Of a stretch of DNA of 64,000 nucleotides, positions 36,312-49,559 are shown one piece after another (the stretch's first letter is position 1; every line of letters starts with the position of its first letter). The stretch covers positions 9,202,501 through 9,266,500 of the forward strand of contig NC_053045.1 in the NCBI RefSeq assembly GCF_003473485.1, given 5' to 3'. Position numbers and translations under genes: made by a program. Origin of the DNA: Medicago truncatula (taxonomy: Eukaryota; Streptophyta; Magnoliopsida; Fabales; Fabaceae). A model generated the notes under the pieces. The model had not been told where the DNA came from, did no database searches, and saw only the letters and a list, made by a program, of their open reading frames with translations.

Positions 36312-39300
36312 ATGAAAGTAAATAAGGGGAAAAGAGGCACACAACTTGGGAGAAAGACGAACAAAAAGAATAGTGAACAAAAAGCTGATGTTGAGACACA
36401 TGTTACAGTGAACAATGATGGTATATAAATTTTATGTTTTTGTACTTTTTGTACTTTGTTGAAAGTTTGTTTTTCTGGTGATTTGATATATGCATTTCAA
36501 TTTGTTGAAAGTTTGTTTTTCTAGTATATACATTTATCTCTACGATTGAAAACCATTTTTTTGTTCTTAATAGAGATGAAGAATTCCAAAGATGATGTTT
36601 GCATCAGTGCACAACTCAAATGGCCCATGCCACCTTCTAGTGAAGAACCGTAAGTTTCATTTCTTGTTTCAGGAACACTATTGCTCCTGCAAAACTGAAT
36701 CATTAAAATATCAAAATAAGGAACTTATTGCAATCCTTTTCACCTATTAGAACACATTATGTTTATTTTATTTAGTTAACACAATTTTGACTAATAATTA
36801 TACTTTTCAATTAGTAAAGGTTAGTAGATATTCCAGGAATTACAAAGTCCTCTGCTGAATTGAATCAAAATTACAAATGCAAGTTGAGAACTTTTAAAGC
36901 AATGAAGCAAAGTTCTACTTTAAACCAGGGGATGGAGCAAAGTTCTACTTTAAATCAAGCAAAAAATCAGAAAACAATGATGACTACTATAGATAATGCT
37001 GGGAGATCCATTCTCAAGCATGATCAAAGGAAACAACAATCATTGACAGCTGGAAGATCAATCCAGGTTGCAGGATCTTCTCAAATGCAACATTCTACTT
37101 CAAAGCAAGCAAAAAATCAGAAAACACTGACGACTACTATAGAGAATGCTGTGAAGTCCATTCTCATGCATGACCAAAGGAAACAACAATCATTGACAGC
37201 TGGAAGTTCAATCCAAGTGGCAGGATCTGCACAAATACAGCATAAAAAGCAAGATCACAGGCCAGGTTTTCAAACATGCTTTCTCAATCATTACTTGTCC
37301 ATTATTGTTATTACTCCTTTCATCACTGTAATCGTCATTTGTGAGGCCATTGTGATGTTATTGGTTGCTACATTCTGGTTGTTGACTACTATTGATACAG
37401 ATAGGGATACTACAAGATAGGTTCTCCATTTGCCACCACCATACCATGCTAGTTTCTCCATCCCACCACCCTATTATTGACTTCATGTCAATCAAGCCAC
37501 TATGGTTGGCAATCTATACTTTTACTAGATTGTGTTTCCATTCATGCCATTATCTGTTACTGCTATTTCAACTGAAAAGTGGCCTCTAGGATTAGTATAA
37601 ATAGGGCCAATGCTTTCATGTATTCTGATGATTGAAGTTTATAAAAAATTGTGAGTTCTCATTTGAGAGTTAGATAGTGGATTCTCTCTTGGCTTTTGAG
37701 CCAACTATTATAGTACAATGGTTCAAAACCTGGCCTGTGACTTGGACTAGGCTTTTTAAACGCTTTGCACACAACCTATCTTTCTTCCTTCACTAACTAA
37801 CAAGTTCAAATTATTACAGTAAAGATTTGCTTGAGAGTATAATATAATTGAAAATTAAAGAGAGTGTGCACGTTTGAAAATGGAGGAAGTTTGTGGAATA
37901 GGAATATGTGATCTTGCTTTTCATTTGATAAACTTATTGACTTACTGTTCATGCTATTTTCCCCATATTTTATGTTTTGGGGTATTATCTCTCATGTTAT
38001 GCTACTTGCGGAACTTATTGATTCTTTGTTTCATGTGTTGAAAAACCAAACTAGTGGGCCGCTCTCTGTTAGGTGGATTAAGCAACAGTTCATCTGCTCA
38101 ATTCCAAAAGGATCTTGTTGATCATGGATCATCCAAGAAGCAAAAGACTACTCCAAAGATTCCATCAGTGTCACTTGATCATTTAAAAAGGAATAAGCAA
38201 CAGCTTGAAGTTGAGGATGATATCAATTATGAAAATGATGTTGATGTTGGTGATGGTGAGGATGATATTAACTATGAAAATGATGATGGTGAGAACACTA
38301 ATGACCCTCCAATGAAAGGTAATACCCTTACTCGTTAACTATGTTTCATTCATTGTCATCATCATCATCACCACAGATGCTATACATATGATATACTTAT
38401 TTTGCCCTTCTGTTACTTTTGTGCTATGGTTTTCTTCCTTGTTTCATCCGTTTTAGTGACCTTTGTATATTCATTTTTTTTCTTTGTTTATTCATTCTGT
38501 TTTTTTTCTTCTTATCTTCCCTTTGTTATTCACTCTTTCTGTTTTAGTTATTGGTTTGATTTCTGTTGTACATTCAGTTAGGTAGCTCTTTTGTATCATT
38601 CAGTAGGTTAATTCATATATGAAATTAGAGGATTTATTCAGACTCATCTGTATATGGGGTTTGCCTTTTTCTGCCATATACTGCTGTGCTGTGTATCATG
38701 TCGATTATATATCTCTTATGCTATCTGAAGCAAAAAGTGACCGTGTACAAATGATGTGTCTGCATATGACCATAGTTATTAATTTACTTTCTTCATCTCA
38801 TAATAAATATGCATAGTAACTTGCATAGGGGCTTATATTTAGGGACAAAACTTCTTTTAAAAGGTGGCTTATACATTTATCTCCACAGCTCAAAATCTTT
38901 AGTTTTTTTTTTTTGTTCTTGATAGTGACGAGGAAGTCCAAAGATGATGTTTACATTAGTTCACAACTCAAACGGCCCATGCTACCTTCTAGTGGAGAAC
39001 TGTAAGTTCAATTTCTTGTTGTTTCAGGAAGACTGTTGCTCCAGCCATTGACTGAGTTGAATTATCAAAAGAACGAACTTATTGCAATCCTTTTCAGCTA
39101 TTAGAACACTTTATGCTTAGTTATCACAATATCTACTGATAATTATACTTTTCAATTGATAAAGGTTAGAAGATATTCCAGAAAGTATAAAGTGGATGTT
39201 CTCGAAAGGATCTTTTTCAAAGCAAGGGATGGAGCAAAGTTCCACTTCAAAGCAATCAAAAAATCAGAAAACAAGGATGAGTACTATAGACCCCGCTAGT

Positions 39301-42300
39301 CGATCCATTCTAAACCATGATCAATGGAAACAATGTTCCACTTCACAGCAAGCAAAAAATAAGAAAACAAAGATGAGTGCTATAGACTCTGCTGTGAGAT
39401 CCATTCTCATGCATGAACAACGGAAACAACGTTCCACTTTAAACCAAGCAAAAATTCAGAAAACAACGATGAGGGCTATAGACTCTGCTGTACGATCCAT
39501 TCTCATGCATGATCTGAGGAAACAACAATCATTGACAGCTGGAAGTTCAATCCACGTGGCAGGATCTGCTCAAATGCAACATAAAAAGCAAGATCACAGG
39601 CCAGGTTTTCAAACATGCTTTACCAATCATTACTTGTCCTTTATTATATTTGCTCCTTTCATCTTATTTTATACCATGGTTCAAAACCTGGCCTCTGATT
39701 TGGACTACGATTTTTAAATGCTCTGAACACAACCTACCCTTTTTGTTGCACTAACTAACTTGTTGAAACTATTGCAGTAAAGAGAAGCTTGACCGTATAA
39801 TATAGTTAATTTTAATTTGATGAACTTATTGACAAACTGTTAAAACTGTTTTTTCACTTATTTTATGTTTTGGGGCATTTTCTCTCATGTTATTTTATCG
39901 ACTTACTGCTGATACTAATTTACTGAACTTATTAATTCTGTTTCATGTGTTGAAAAATAAAACTAGCGGGCCGGTCTCATTTCGTTGGATTAAGCAACAG
40001 TTCTGCTCAATTTCAAGAGGACCTTGTTGATCATGGACCTTCCAAGAGGCAAAAGAAGTTACCATCAATGTCACTTGATGATTATTTTAAAATGAATAAC
40101 CTACTACTTGAAGTTGAGGGTGATATTAACTCTGAAAGTGATAATGGTGATGTTGAGGGTGATATTAACTATGAAAATGATGATGGCGAGAAAACCAATG
40201 ACAATCCAATGGAAGGTAACACCCCTACTAGTTAACTATGTTTCATCATTATCACTTCCATTTCATCATCACCACCACAGATGACACATATGATATGCAT
40301 ATGATGATCTTTCTTTAGTACCGTTACTGCATTGCTCTGGTTTTTTTCTTTGTTTTGACTGTTTTGGTGGCCTTTGTTCATTCTATTTATTTTTCTTCTT
40401 CTTATCTTCCCTTTGTTGTTCATACGTTCAGTTTAAGTTATTGGTTGGCTTTCTGTTGGTATTTAGTTATTTCATTTGTACTTTCAGTTAGGGTCCTATT
40501 GTTGGGTTCCTCTTATCTATATTGAGGTAGCCCATTTGTATCATTCAGTTGGTTAATTCATATATGAAATCATATGATTTATTCTGAATCATCTGTGTAC
40601 GGGGTTTACTTTTTTTTTTTTTTTTGTTATCAATCAGTTGGTCGAACCTTATATATCTCTTATGCTATCTGAAGCAAAAAAAGACCATGTACAAACGATG
40701 TGTCTGCATATGATCATAGTTATTTACCAGTTAACTTTCTTCATCTCATATATAACTAGCGTGATATTGGAATGTATACTAGGAGAAGCATCAAAAAAAA
40801 GGAAAAGAGGAAGAGGAAGGACATTATGCTCGAGGATTCATGATCGGTCACTTGCTGAAAGAGAAGAAATCACCTTAAATGAAGAAGGGGAGCCCATTGG
40901 TCCAACTCAAAAGATAGTTTCTGAATTCAGCAATTTTTTGGGATCAGTAGCACGGATGTCAGACTTATGTCCTCTTACTTACACTAATTGGAAGGCTATA
41001 CCAAAGAAGAAGGAGAATATATGGGCTTATGTCAATGTATCAACTCCTCTAGCATGTGTGTCTGAGTACTCTAATAAAATCAATTTATCTAATCATGTTT
41101 GTTTTCTTTGCAGAAAAGATACATTGTTCCTGAAAAAGGAGAGAAGGCTGTATATGCTATAATAAATGATGCTTGGAGACGATACAAATGTGTTATTAAG
41201 AGAAATCATTTCACTAAGTATGACAACTTGCGTGAGCGGATGAAAAACCGTCCAGACAACATACCAGAAGCGGACTTTAGGAAATTAATGAATTATTGGG
41301 AAATTGAAACCATTCAAGTAAGATAAATTTAATTTGAATTGTGTATTATTCTACATTTTTATTTTCAGATATAATGAATTTTGACTCTCATTGATGATTT
41401 CAGGAAATTGGTCGTCAAAATGCTAAAATTACAGCTCAACAAAAATGTAGACATCGAGCGGGTCCCATAAGCTTTGCTATCATAAGAGAAAAACTGGTAT
41501 CTCATTTTTACCACTATTAGTGAATGTTTAAATTCTATTACAAGTTTGGTTACTACTGATTTTTTGCCACCCGGGGCAAGCTTCACAAGACTGAAGCTTG
41601 GATTTTAGTCCCACTGAATGGACTTCTTTATGAAAATATGAACACTTGTAGAATGGAACCACCAGCTCCAACTACTTGGGGAACATTCTGATGTTGGTGA
41701 AGAAATGGATGGGATGACTCCAGTATTATTGTCACTTATATCCAACAACCTCAGTGGAATACATCTACAGATTTTGGTCTTGTGAAGCTTGGATGGAATG
41801 GCGAATAATTTAATTTTACTTTAGTGATGATTTTTACTACTATTAGTGAATCATGTTTTGCTTTGTGTAGCGTGCAACCAAGGATGATTGTGAGCCTCCT
41901 ACTCAAGCTGAAGTTTTTATTGAAACACGACAAAGTAAGAAAGGAAATCAGCTTGACCAAGTTACCAGTAACACAATTGTAAGTTTTTATTTATAATTTT
42001 ATCTATTCGAATATAATTAACTCTATGCTTAACTAATTTTGCTTTTAATTTTGCTAGACAAATCTTCAAGATTTGATCGTAAATTCTGGTCAGTCTTCGG
42101 ATGAGGCATTTCGAACCATCTTCGGTAAAGAAAAACCTGGGAGAGTGCGTTGCCATGGAAGAGTTACAACACCTTCTCTCTTGAAAAGAAATAAAGAAAT
42201 TGGAGAAATTAAAAAAAAGCATGCTATTGAGGTGAAAAATTTAAGTGACAAGATTCAAGAAATGGAGGTAAGACATGAAAAAATGGAGAAAAAACATAGT

Positions 42301-43210
42301 AAAGAGATGGCAGCAATGGAGGGGAAATTGCAAGTTCTTCTTAGGTTCATGCTGAACCAAAGCAATTCCGACCAAGATAGGGGGGATTTGGCAGCTTTGT
42401 TATCAACCCCAGATGATGACGATAATGGGCTACATTCATCTACATCTGCACATGGCCTAAATAATCACGAGGTATGTTTTCCTTATAGTTGCAACAATAA
42501 TTTCTCTCAATACTTTCCACCTTTCATATCTTACCACAACCCCTTTACTGTTTTGATCAAACACTGTTCAATGTTGTAACACATTCTCTTTTCAAACACA
42601 CAAATCTATTTCCCTTGTTGCGTGCTTGAGAGTTGTTGGTTCCTAACAAAGCGCATATATTATGTATTCTATATGAGAGTATCACAAATATATCAGAAAT
42701 CAAAAGAATAATTTTTTTTTTTTGGGATGTCGCTCATATGGGGCCTCAATCTACTTCTCATGGTTTGTAATATTTTTTTTTTGGGATGTTACTCATATGG
42801 GGCCTCGATCTACTTCTCATGGTTTGTAATTATTACCATTCTTTTTTGTTTATAATCATTACCATACGGAATATTGGTCACCCTCATGGAGAGCTAAAGC
42901 ATTAATTCAAGAGTGAAGTACACTTATTAGTAGCAAAATATGGGTAATGACTTTAATTTTAAATCATCTTTTTCTTTCTGATCTTAGTATTTTTATCTTG
43001 TAGGTAAACCATGGCCTTGAAGAACAATTGTCTGATGACTTTGAAGATGATGATGAAGAACAACCTTTTGATGACTTGGAAGATGATAATGAAGAACAAC
43101 CTTTTGATGACTTTGAAGATGATGAAGAACAACCTTTTGATGACTTGGAAGAAGATGATGAAGACCAATCTTTTCATGACTGGGAAGAAGATGAAGAATA
43201 TTCAGATTGA
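36312..43210 (+). CDS. Ptta/En/Spm transposase_24-like protein with duplicated N-terminal cassette (13 exons, 979 aa)
   Basis: Exons: 36312-36420, 36574-36649, 36820-37265, 38055-38318, 38926-39001, 39165-39604, 39967-40215, 40783-41036, 41114-41317, 41404-41496, 41871-41978, 42058-42471, 43004-43210. All borders are GT..AG and the 2,940 nt form one open frame. Residues about 555-800 match the plant Ptta/En/Spm transposase family (PF03004-like): GRGRTLC, PLTYTNWKAIPKKKENIWAYV, AWRRYK, PISFAIIREKL, EPPTQAEVFIETR, FGKEKPGRV. Then come a Lys/Glu-rich coiled coil (about 815-870) and an acidic tail. Exons 2-4 and 5-7 are tandem copies (residues 37-298 and 299-553) built of short Lys/Gln-rich repeats. 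KKRKRGRGR may be a nuclear signal. No catalytic DDE triad is obvious in this family, and I saw no flanking CACTA ends, so it may be a host-retained gene. Function unknown. Confidence 0.78.
36540..38330 (+). repeat. Three-exon cassette, copy 1
   Basis: Exons of 76, 446 and 264 bp with their introns. They match copy 2 (38880-40230) in order, phase, splice-site sequence and much of the intron sequence, for example ATTCATTTGGTT-like words and the CTTTTCA.CTATTAGAACAC stretch before the second exon. Confidence 0.88.
38880..40230 (+). repeat. Three-exon cassette, copy 2
   Basis: Exons of 76, 440 and 249 bp. Same architecture as copy 1, with small in-frame indels only (-6 and -15 bp), so the frame has been maintained since duplication. 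Confidence 0.88.
42721..42838. repeat. 59-bp tandem duplication in intron 12
   Basis: Two 59-bp copies (42721-42779, 42780-42838) containing GGGATGT..CTCATATGGGGCCTC and CTACTTCTCATGGTTTGTAA, with few differences. Confidence 0.85.
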
Positions 43211-43929
43211 CTCATCAATGCTGGTGCTTTTCATTTTCTTGTGTGATTGATAAGAACACAAACCTTATTCCTTTCTACTTTGGGTTGATAATAGAATCTC
43301 AAATTACATAGAGCTTCTTTTTATAGGTTTGGTTGTAATCACATTAAAAGAGAAGCTAATATCATGGTATGTTTTTTGGAAAGTTTACCCAACTCGATAA
43401 GGATGTCGTTTGGTTATCAGAATTTGTTTCTAGTTGCTTATCTGATGTAGTAGAATTTCAAGCAATGCCAGATTGTTGATATGTATCACAAATGTGATTT
43501 TGGAGTTTGGTCTAACATTTTATTTGATTTGCACTACATATGAATACTTTGCTATTATTTAATGATAAAATTGTTCACTAATGTAAATGACAACAATTTT
43601 TATTTGTTCTCTTTTATTATTACATAGACAACGACTTACTCTAAACCCTTTCAACTTCTTACTCTAAATAAACAAGTTTTTGTACAGTAGGCCAGTATAA
43701 TTATACTAATATTAATTTACTCCATATATAAATATAATTGTTTACATTACATATTAGTTTCTTGGGTGCCCAACTGTGACAGCTGCATATATGTATCTAG
43801 GAATACATATATTATATAGTGCTAACTGCTAAGTAGCTCATTTAACATAACAAACTATTTTAAGCCATTATTATTACATATATTAAAATATCTCCTTAAT
43901 TTCATAAACTATGAAGTACTTTCCCCAAT
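43211..43929. other. Convergent 3' flanks
   Basis: Holds the 3' untranslated regions of the 979-aa gene (plus) and the minus-strand PME, which converge here. Nothing else seen. Confidence 0.45.
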
Positions 43930-46900
43930 TTAAATTCCACTCCAAACTGGCACCCCTGAAGCTGAAATCCAATGTTCACCTTGCAAAAATCTACTCACTG
44001 TAAACTGTGAAGCCTCATCAGAACTCTTCAACACATGAAAACCTGGCCAATTAACCCTATTTTGTGTAGATGCACCATTTCCAGTATTCATATACTCACC
44101 ATAGTATAAAGTTGAAAGTGCAAAATTACCCTCCCATTCACCCCAACCTTTAGGATGAATCAAACCATCTAAATCACTTTTAATAAACACTGTCCTTGAA
44201 TATTTTTTCCAAGGCCTACCTAAAAAGCTCTTTATAGAATCCTTTACCATAGAAAAGTCAGAATCTGGTCTAACCCTACAATTTTGTATCGATATTCCGG
44301 TTGGTTTGTTAGGATCGTCTCTTCCTTGTGCTGTGATGAAATTTGATTGGTGACTCATTGGTTTCCTAATGAAAATGTCGCAGTTTTGTAACACGACGGC
44401 TGCGTCGCCGAAGATGAAATCGATTGTTCCGTATATGTGACAGTCGCGGTAGAATTGTCGGTTCGAGTGGACGTAAAGTGTGTCTTGGTAGGCTTTGAAG
44501 CTGCATCTGTAGAAGACTGATAAGTCTGAACTTACCTTGAGTGCTACTGCTTGGTGATTTTCTGGTCCTGCTGTGTTCTCAAATGTCATGTCTCTTGCCC
44601 AAAATCCATCCCCTGATACATCTGTTTCATGTATATATAGAGCCAAATCATGTTAGCACATTCAACCTTTCAATGACATTTGAAATTGGAATTGAGATAA
44701 AAGAAGATATTTGATTTCAATCAGATATTTATTTGAACCTATGTAGTACAAACCCTTGAGATTGAAAGTGTACCGGGTGTTTGACACTAGTACGACACCT
44801 GCATGATATAGTTACATTCGATTGTTTCTATTTTCCCAAATGATTAATAGTGTCGATTTTTCCATCCAATATCTTTCTCTATGTCAATGTTCATATTTGT
44901 GTCGGTGTTTCGTAAATTTGAATAATCAAGTGACTAAATTACTAATTGTAGTCGAAAAATTATAGGTATTAAAAGAATTTAGTCCCTAAAATTATTAAAA
45001 TTTCAATGTGTTCCTTAAAATTGAAAATTCTCAAAATTTAGTCTTTTTAATTAGACAACTTAGTTTTGATCCACGAGAGACTAATTTGACCCACAATTTA
45101 AAAAATTCAACAACTATTTTGAAATGAGCGGTGTGCAACACTCACTCCCTTTTCAATGTTTACTCTCTTATCGAGTTTAATTCAAGTGGACCCCGCCAAT
45201 TTATATGGGTTGATTTCCAAATGGAGCATATAAATTTTACCAATACGTGAGTTAGTATTAGATATATAGTGTTAAATTAGTGTTAATGTTACTAACATTA
45301 CTCTTTTGAAATGTCATTAATTGTAAAGTTCCAAATTAGTGATCAACTAAAAATTCAAGCTCTAAACAACTTACCAAATGAGGCAGAGTTAAGAGTGGTA
45401 GAACCATGAACAACATTCCTATTTCCAGTGACAATAGTTTTGTCAATGCCATCTCCAACAAACATAACATTATGCAACTTCTTTTCAATCTCCACTTTTT
45501 CATGGTACACTCCTGCTTTTACATGAATAACTGCTCTTGAAGGACGATTATGTCCCATTGAAGCAAGTGCATCCACTGCTTCTTTGATTGTTCTATGACT
45601 TCCTGAACCATCTTGTGCCACTGTGAAGTCTGCTCTATGGTTTGCTAGACTCCATGAATCTAGTAGTCCATCGTTTTCTTCTAATATTGTACTTCTTTGA
45701 GGTTGTTCTGAAAAACAAAATCAGAAATAAGAAAAGAACAAGGATAATTATCAATATTACTAGTAGTTTTACACTCTTCGAATTTCAATCGAGCCTAATT
45801 CAACCTCTATAAAACTGACTTATAAGGCGAACATCAAGACTACTCACATCTTATAAATACATTTTCAGGTCATATCCGATCTTAAATCTTTTGGTGTCCT
45901 AGGCGAACAAATAAAGTTGTGGCATTTTTATTATTCAAATGTTTTTCTTCTAGCATTTTTTGTTGCAAAAGATTAATAAGGTTCTATAAAAATATATTTT
46001 TAATAGAATTAATCAAGTGACTTAAATAAAAGATATCAATATACTTCAACTACTAAGTAAAATTAATAATTTTGGTGCCCTTAAAAAAATGGTGTTCTAG
46101 ACGGCCGCTCCTCCTACCCATGCTCAGGGCCGCCCTTGTTGGGAGCAATCTTAGGCTGATCCGATAACGTTAACTTGATAACACTTGAGCCAATATATCT
46201 TGGATAAACTTTGATATATCTTAAAATTTAAGTGGAACCTAGCTCAAACCTCACAAAGCCGAAGTGAGATCTGCCCACTCCTTATAAATACATCGTCAAC
46301 AAATCACAATCAATACGTGTAACTCTAAATGTAGTTATGATTAAAGTAAAATATTTTAAACCTTTTCATATTAATAGTATAAAAAATCTACATCCTTATG
46401 AATTAAATCTTTATTCCACGTGCAATTTAGTGTGAATTTTATAAACCAACACTATATCTCCTCATGAGGCAACATTTGTCCTGAACTCTTTGCAATAGAA
46501 GAATCACAAAGCAATTGTGACTACTACCAAATTTCAAACCTTGACTAACTAAAAAATTACTATATCTAGCTTATAATCAAATTATAGTAAGTAGTAACCA
46601 AACATATATATAAGAGAATATTCATATCCCCACTACAAAACATGGACTAATATTTAGCTAGCACTAGTAACTTATTACATTATTTATAGGTATGATTTTT
46701 TGTTCATCAACACTACTATAATTAGCTTTCATTTATGTTTGGCATCTAATAAGCTAGAGCAATAAATAGCTTAATGCATATTCTAGTCAGCTTTTTTGAT
46801 TTCTTTTGTTTGTTTGTATCATAGACTAAAGAACAAATATTCTGGCCTTAGTGACAATATTGACATTATTCAAAATTCTTTTGACAAAATAAGTACTTTC

Positions 46901-47023
46901 TAACTATCCTTTGCTAAATTAAGGTAGAAGCAATTTCAAACACGTAGTATATAGAAAAGAACAATTCTGAAAAACATGAAGGACAAGTACAATTTGATAA
47001 GCACCTGTATATGCCGCACCGCT

Positions 47024-47068
<45 letters not shown>

Positions 47069-49471
47069 ATATAAACAAGGGTAGACATAAAACATAATCC
47101 CAAATACAAAATAAAATTATTGCAAACGGTAGATTTTAAAACTTAAATGTATATGAAAAACATACAAATTTATATAACAATTTTCATCACAAGATAATAT
47201 TAAATTTTAATATTAATTAATATCACAACTGATAATTTGGTACATTTTCCCCTAAAGAAAAAAAATAAATAACTTGGCACATCTTTTTTACAACTTCTTT
47301 TCCATTTTTTTTTATTGCATCTCACTCTCTTCCCCTAACTGTGATGTTTTTACTTGAACTTGTCGAAATTTATTTGTATAAATAATTTATAAGGTACATT
47401 GACAAATATAATAATTTATAAGGTACCTTGAGAAATCAACGGTATCACTATAGAGTAATTATATTTTAAAAACTATGTGATATTATTTAAAAAATTATAG
47501 TAATTAAATATATTAAATAAAATAATAGACAAAATATACACAAAAATAATCTTTTGGTTGTTGCTTGGGATGCATGATATTATTTATAATGCAATATTGC
47601 ACTAGACAAACTCTTTTAAAAAAAATACTATTAAACTATTGTCACTTTTTGAGTTCATTAAACTATTGTCTTAAAAAACAACTAAGCTCTTTAATTTGTT
47701 GAGCGTAATATAAGCTCTTGAATGGTCATCGTGAACTTAGCTCAATTAGTATGGACAATGCATAATATATGTAAGGTCTGAGGTTCAAATTTTTTTTTTT
47801 AAAAAAAAAGCTCTTAATACATAGAGGGAGACACGCACGCACGTGGTGGATCATTTTTTTTCCAACAGAGCTTGTAAACTTGAAATGTATACATGTTTTG
47901 TTTATAAAAAAAATGTTTAATGGTGGTATGTGGATGCCAACACTTCTCTCATTTGTATAGAAATTTTCTCTATATTTATTTTCATATTTTTTAAAAGAAA
48001 TAATTTAGAACTTTATTTTTATATATTTTCAAAAGAAATACAAACTAGATTTAATTAAAAATGTGTTTTTCTTTATCAAAAGAAATATGTCTCTTAAACA
48101 CACTACACCATAGTAATGAATGAAGGATGATGTCAACTCCTCCCATTTATTTAGCATTTAGTGCACCAGCTGAACTTAGATAGTGTTTAGTTAATGTAAA
48201 ATTAATTAAGTTAGGTTATTGCTAACGAGCACTTTTAGGATATCATTTCAGTATTACTCCTTCGTTCATTTTTAAGTGTCATTTTAGAGAAAAATTTTGT
48301 TTCTATTTAATTGTCACTTTCAAAGTTCAATGCAATATTAAATATTGTTTTACCAATATTATTCTTAGTTATTTATTGCGGAGAGAAAAATATATGAAAT
48401 GAGATATTAAATGAATAAGATCATTATAGTAAAAGTATAGCTTATTGCATCAAAAGTAGTATCAATTGTTGATTGTCTTGGTTTGTGTAAAATATCAAAA
48501 TGTGACAATTAAAAAGGAACGGAGGTAGTACAAATAAAAAAAATATTTCAATCTATTTATTTAAAAAATTAAATATTTTAATTTTCAAACATTTTCATAA
48601 ATCCTTACTATTTTAAACTCTTGCAGAAATCCTTAGAAGATTGGTTCCGATTTCCCATTAAGTTGATATATACATCTCATCTATTATACGAGTATATATA
48701 GATTCTCTCAATTGCTTTAAGAAATGGATACCTAAATTATTATGAGTAGTGTACACATAAATGTCTAACTAATTTCACAACTAATGGACATTTTTATTTC
48801 TTTTGAAAAATCATAAAAGATGGTCCTTTCTTTCATTATACATATGTAAATTTTCTATCAATAAATCAAAATCATTTGAAAATGATAAACGAGTCACTTA
48901 TAGCTAGACTAACAAACTTCATTATAGTTTAGGAAAAATAAAACAAGAACACAAATAAACTGTTGTAATTTTCGATCACAATAAAAAAAAAACAACTACT
49001 ATAAGTTATAATAACTTATTAATTACCTTTGACTTTAATTTTGTTATTTGAATACAAAACAAGTGTTTGGCCTAGCAAACTTGTCAAGTTTCTATCCAAA
49101 ACTTGGTTTGCTTGAACATACCCTTTTTCCTCCAATCCATCCAAACATGTCTTATGGTTTGTCATCATTGCACTTACCCATATAATAGCATCTTCTTTAG
49201 TGTAACTACTCTTTTCAACCATCATGTTATTGAGCATAAACTCACTCTCCTCATAGAGTTTAGCACAATCTCTTAGAGCCAAAACACTTGTTTGATTTAA
49301 TGAGATGCTCATGCTTTCCAAGCCATGCAATTTCATAGAGTTATCAACCCAATTAATGGCTTGTGAAACTTGTGTTTTAGCCATTTGGAGTACCTCCATT
49401 TCTTGGAGGCAAAAGGATGTGGTTGTGGACATGGCAAAGAAGAGGAACAATATGGTGGCATAAGTTGTCAT
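43930..49471 (-). CDS. Pectin methylesterase with short pro-region (3 exons, 489 aa)
   Basis: Removes methyl esters from homogalacturonan in the cell wall. Exons (minus): 49471-49027, 45707-45375, 44621-43930; GT..AG introns, one frame, 1,470 nt. A signal peptide covers residues 1 to about 20. A PMEI-like pro-region follows to about residue 148, but it lacks the usual first cysteine pair and short helix of the family. The catalytic part (from about 175) carries all PME signatures: GVYHEKVE, QAVAL (Gln283), QDTLY (Gln305, Asp306), TIDFIFG (Asp327) and LGRPW (Arg395, Trp397). The catalytic residues are all present. No RKLL/RRLL-type subtilase processing site occurs between pro-region and catalytic domain, unlike the neighbouring PME. 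A TATA box lies about 70 bp before the ATG. Intron 1 (3.3 kb) contains a Stowaway element and a SINE. Confidence 0.93.
47029..47062. repeat. (AT)n microsatellite
   Basis: TA/AT dinucleotide run in intron 1 of the minus-strand PME. Confidence 0.9.
47724..47796 (+). mobile_element. Truncated SINE, family 1
   Basis: GTGAACTTAGCTCAATTAG and GAGGTTCAAATT correspond to the box A and box B regions of the 3117 family. The 3' part is replaced by T and A runs. Confidence 0.6.
48257..48528. mobile_element. Stowaway MITE in PME intron 1
   Basis: 272 bp with ends CTCCTTCGTTCATTTTTAAG and (inverse) CTACCTCCGTTCCTTTTTAA, flanked by TA. This is the classic Stowaway/Tc1-mariner terminus. Sister copy at 54485-54762. 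Confidence 0.85.
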
Positions 49472-49536
49472 TTTTGGCTATTGAGAAGTTTGATAAGTGA
49501 TAAGTTACTTGCATGGCTTGGTGTTCTAGGTAGCTT

Positions 49537-49547
49537 GATTTATAGCC
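49537..49547 (-). promoter_or_regulatory. TATA box of the minus-strand PME
   Basis: On the minus strand GGCTATAAATC, about 70 bp upstream of the ATG. It supports the short N terminus as the true start. Confidence 0.55.
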
Positions 49548-49559
49548 AGCTGAGGAAGC

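Noticed and set aside
42959-43250. Other-frame and antisense readings over the acidic-tail exon
   Set aside because: Repeat-driven shadows of the last exon of the 979-aa gene.
45885-46140. hAT element with CAGGGCCGCCC end
   Set aside because: One terminus-like word at 46126 without a partner or 8-bp duplication.
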